The translations under genes and the position numbers were made by a program. This document shows, piece after piece, positions 61,274 to 64,000 of a stretch of DNA of 64,000 bases. How positions within the stretch are numbered: the stretch's first letter is position 1; every line of letters starts with the position of its first letter. The notes beneath the pieces were generated by a model. It searched no databases. It saw only the letters and a list, made by a program, of their open reading frames with translations, and was not told where the DNA came from. Origin of the DNA: Tetrahymena elliotti 4EA (Eukaryota > Ciliophora > Oligohymenophorea > Hymenostomatida > Tetrahymenidae); the NCBI GenBank assembly GCA_000231825.2, contig JH720324.1:774316-838315 (forward strand), in the 5' to 3' direction.

Positions 61274-63064
61274 TCTTCTTTTTTATTAATATTGTTTTTA
61301 AGTTTTTTTTTTTTTAATTTGTTTATATTTTTTAATGACACTTCTTTTTTTTAAAGATTAAATAGCAAAGGAATTATCTCTTAAATTATCAATTTAAAAG
61401 TGTTTTATTTTCTGCTAGAGACTATAGAATACAAAAAAAGCATAAACCATTTAAATTGAATAAAGCCAGTTAAAAATCTTGAAAAAACTACTCAACTTTT
61501 AACATTTTAGATATTTTTTCTATCAAATTCAGTAAAAAATCTAAGAAAACCACTCAATTTAAAAAAAATAAATGACTCATCTTTTTTTTAAATATCTTTT
61601 TTAAGATACTTTATTTTTATAAGAAAAAAAATATTATTTAGAAGAATAGTATTATTTATAAGTGACTGTATTGTTAAACTAAAATTATTCATACATAAAT
61701 GTGTAAAAATAAGATAGTAGACTTAATAAACATTCAAATTACTCTTAGAATTAAAGTATATGAATAATAGAAGCTTTTAAATTCCTTAATTTATCATCAA
61801 ATATAATCGATTAAATAATATAATTTTTTATGAAAATTTACTTAACTTTTATTTTCATTATGAAGAAATATTTAGTTTGTCTCATAATTAGGTTAACTTT
61901 AACTTACCTTAAGATATATTGGTCCAATCAATGTTTTCGCTTACAATTATAAGATAGGTGCTGAGTTATTATTGTAGAATTTGTAAAAATAGGATTTTTA
62001 GCAATCCGAAAAATAAAAGAGTTTTTTTATTCTCAAAAATAACTAAAAATTTTTAACTATTTTTACAAATTCGTTAAAAAAATAGAAAATGTTTTTTAAT
62101 TTCACAAGAGGTTGCATAGCATTTTTATTTGAAATTTAATACTTTTAATGAAGAAATAGATATATTGAATTAATCGATCTATAACATCTTTGAAAAAATA
62201 GTATCTATTTCATATTTTTCTTAATTCAGACAAAAAAATTATTATGCCATTTTAATCAAAATAAAAAATGTCAAAAAACAAACTATCTTCACATATTATG
62301 TTTACTTTTTAAATTTCAAGAAATCCGATAAAATTCGATTAGGAAAATAATTAATATTTCTTCGGAATAAAAGAATTAAAATAAAAAGTTTTATTTTTCC
62401 AACTCTAAAATAAAACACTTTTCTTGTATTTGATTAATCAAATTAATATTTTAAAAACTTTAAATATCGAATTCAATATATTTATTTCATGCAATAGATA
62501 CTTTAATTATTTTTAGAAAGCACATTTTACTACCTTTTTGTTACATGATTATTTTTTAAAAAGAATGAAAATTTGATTTTCTTTAGATATCTTTTTCTCC
62601 TTCATCATTTCAGCAATATTTTTGCTTAAAATCTGATTATTTATTATATAAAAAAGTGCTTTTGATACAAATGTTAAAGATTTTTATTTTTAACAGGCAC
62701 GATTTAATAATAAATAAATAAATAAAATATTTAACTCCGTCTAGTAGTTTTGTAGGATAATGGTTTTATAATTAATATTTGGATATAAAAATGAACAATT
62801 TATCTATTAAATTAATTCATAAAATGAAAGTAATACATTTAAACTTTTATTTTTTTTAATTTTAATTCATTTTTTATAAACAATAAAAAGACAGGGAAAC
62901 ATTATGTAAAAAATTTAGATAATAGCATAAACTATCTTTATTAATGATTTACAAGAACATATAGATAAAAAAACTTTAATTCCTAAAAAATTTAAAATGA
63001 GAGAAGTATTTTGTAGCATCACTTAAAAAAGAATGAGGAGTTAGAGTATATATTTTCAAATAAT
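61274..63064. other. Long intergenic region
   Basis: About 1.8 kb of AT-rich DNA upstream of the zinc-finger gene and downstream of LRR gene F. No stable frame, RNA or repeat recognised. Confidence 0.5.
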
Positions 63065-64000
63065 TCAATATTGTTCAATAATACAATAAACCAACTTCTT
63101 CATCTCTAAAGGGGCCTAAAGTAGAGCTTATTCTCCTAAATACAAATAATCATTTTCACTTATTAAAATAATATTATTAATTTAAAGTAACTTAAATATT
63201 TTTAAATAAAAATAAAATTTATTATTGGGTTATTTCAAAAAAAATTTATTTACTTCTTATCAATTTACAAATAAAGGATGGTTGAATTTGAACATAGAGC
63301 TTTACTGAATTCAATAGCACTTTTTTCACCTATTTTGTTAAAACTATCATATGATTTATACTAGATTTTCTTTACAGCAGACAAAAAGAAAATTACCAAA
63401 AAATCAAGACTCAAACAAATCAGGCTTTTGAGTTTCATTAAAGAAGCTACAATAATTGTTAATCCTTTGGATCCAAGATTATTATTACTTTTAAATAACA
63501 TTAATAATCTTATATATTTATTTTTTTCAAATAATCTTTACGTAAAATTAATTTTCAGTTCAATTAAATTTTGGCATTTTACTAATCCATCAAATAAACT
63601 TTGTAGTCCTTCTTATGGGAATATGCTATTGCCGCTTTATACAAATTATAATTTTTAATTATCATTTAATTCAAAAATCATTTATTTGGTTCAAATATTT
63701 AGTATTTGTTTTGATTGGTATTGATGAAAATAGAGATAATAATTAAAAATTTTAAATATTTGTTTTATTGATTTGAGATAAAATTATCCTTGTAATGATA
63801 TTAAATATATTAATAAGATTGTGTTTTAAATTTATCTTTAGAACTTACTAAGCTACTCTATTTATACTTTCAATCCTTAATCTTTAACTTTAGGGAGTAT
63901 TTATAATATTGCTGTAATTTTTTACCTTAAATTTAGTTGTTAAGTTAGCACATTCTTTTAAACCATTTCCTAATTTAAGTACTCCCTCAGAATATATGTT
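63065..64000 (-). CDS. LRR protein F, partial, running off the window
   Basis: Minus-strand member of the one-repeat-per-exon family; its 5' end lies beyond 64000. Exons seen (5' to 3'): >64000-63926 (NIYSEGVLKLGNGLKECANL), 63634-63542 (93 nt, IFPQEGLQSLFDGLVKCQNL), 63487-63397, 63343-63254 (90 nt, NKIGEKSAIEFSKALCSN), and last exon 63158-63065 ending EMKKLVYCIIEQY with TGA. The final exon has the K-K-L-V tail of the family. Two exons break the phase: 63487-63397 is 91 nt because of a six-T run before the donor, and the exon ending at 63926 has lost part of its last strand (ends T-T-K-F-K in phase 0). Either these are sequencing indels or the gene is decaying, so pseudogene status is possible. 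Confidence 0.55.

Noticed and set aside
63085..63099. TAAACCAACTTCTTC resembles the Tetrahymena chromosome breakage sequence TAAACCAACCTCTTT
   Set aside because: Two of 15 positions differ, the site lies inside the last exon of LRR gene F, and no telomere or end is near; the true signal is nearly invariant.

Overview
The window is AT-rich nuclear DNA of an oligohymenophorean ciliate, most like Tetrahymena. Long coding frames appear only when TAA and TAG are read as glutamine and TGA is the sole stop. Introns are short, AT-rich, start GTA and end (T)AG, and proteins are rich in Q, N and K. All CDS calls below use this code. Coordinates of multi-exon genes span from start to stop codon, introns included. 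No tRNA, rRNA, telomeric repeat or CRISPR array was seen.

Layout. 0.3-4.9 kb (+): large cysteine-rich repeat membrane protein with an exact 150-bp repeat array. 5.4-9.7 kb: two convergent leucine-rich-repeat (LRR) genes, one LRR per exon. 9.6-10.7 kb (-): zinc-ribbon/coiled-coil protein. 11.5-16.9 kb (-): cyclic-nucleotide-gated type K+ channel. 18.9-21.8 kb (+): protein with two cyclic-nucleotide-binding domains. 21.9-24.2 kb (-): unknown membrane protein. 24.8-30.2 kb (+): two more LRR genes. 30.5-31.7 kb (-): secreted Notum/pectin-acetylesterase-like hydrolase. 32.9-34.8 kb (-): kinase-fold protein with a YRE catalytic loop. 36.4-40.6 kb (-): giant intronless Q/N/K-rich protein with an EF-hand loop. 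42.8-43.9 kb (+): secreted acid-ceramidase/NAAA-like amidase. 44.8-45.5 kb (+): conserved-looking basic protein. 46.1-47.7 kb (-): replication factor C subunit. 49.05-50.2 kb: small hypothetical genes. 52.0-57.5 kb (-): tandem family of secreted Cys-rich proteins, two intact and one decayed. 58.2-60.3 kb (+): fifth LRR gene. 60.6-61.3 kb (-): C2H2 zinc-finger protein. 63.1-64.0 kb (-): sixth LRR gene, running off the window.

The most striking feature is the LRR family. Six genes on both strands are built from interchangeable exons of almost always 90 nt, each coding one repeat, all in the same phase (1 nt completes a codon at the 5' end, 2 nt are left at the 3' end), so exons can be gained or lost without shifting frame. 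Around this lie relic exons and apparent indel breaks, as expected of a fast birth-and-death family. The remaining genes are single-copy or signalling/secretory genes with no operon-like organisation; intergenic spacers of 0.3-2.2 kb are AT-rich and mostly featureless, apart from a 150-bp inverted-repeat element, a segment bounded by 14-bp direct repeats, and a degenerate tandem repeat.
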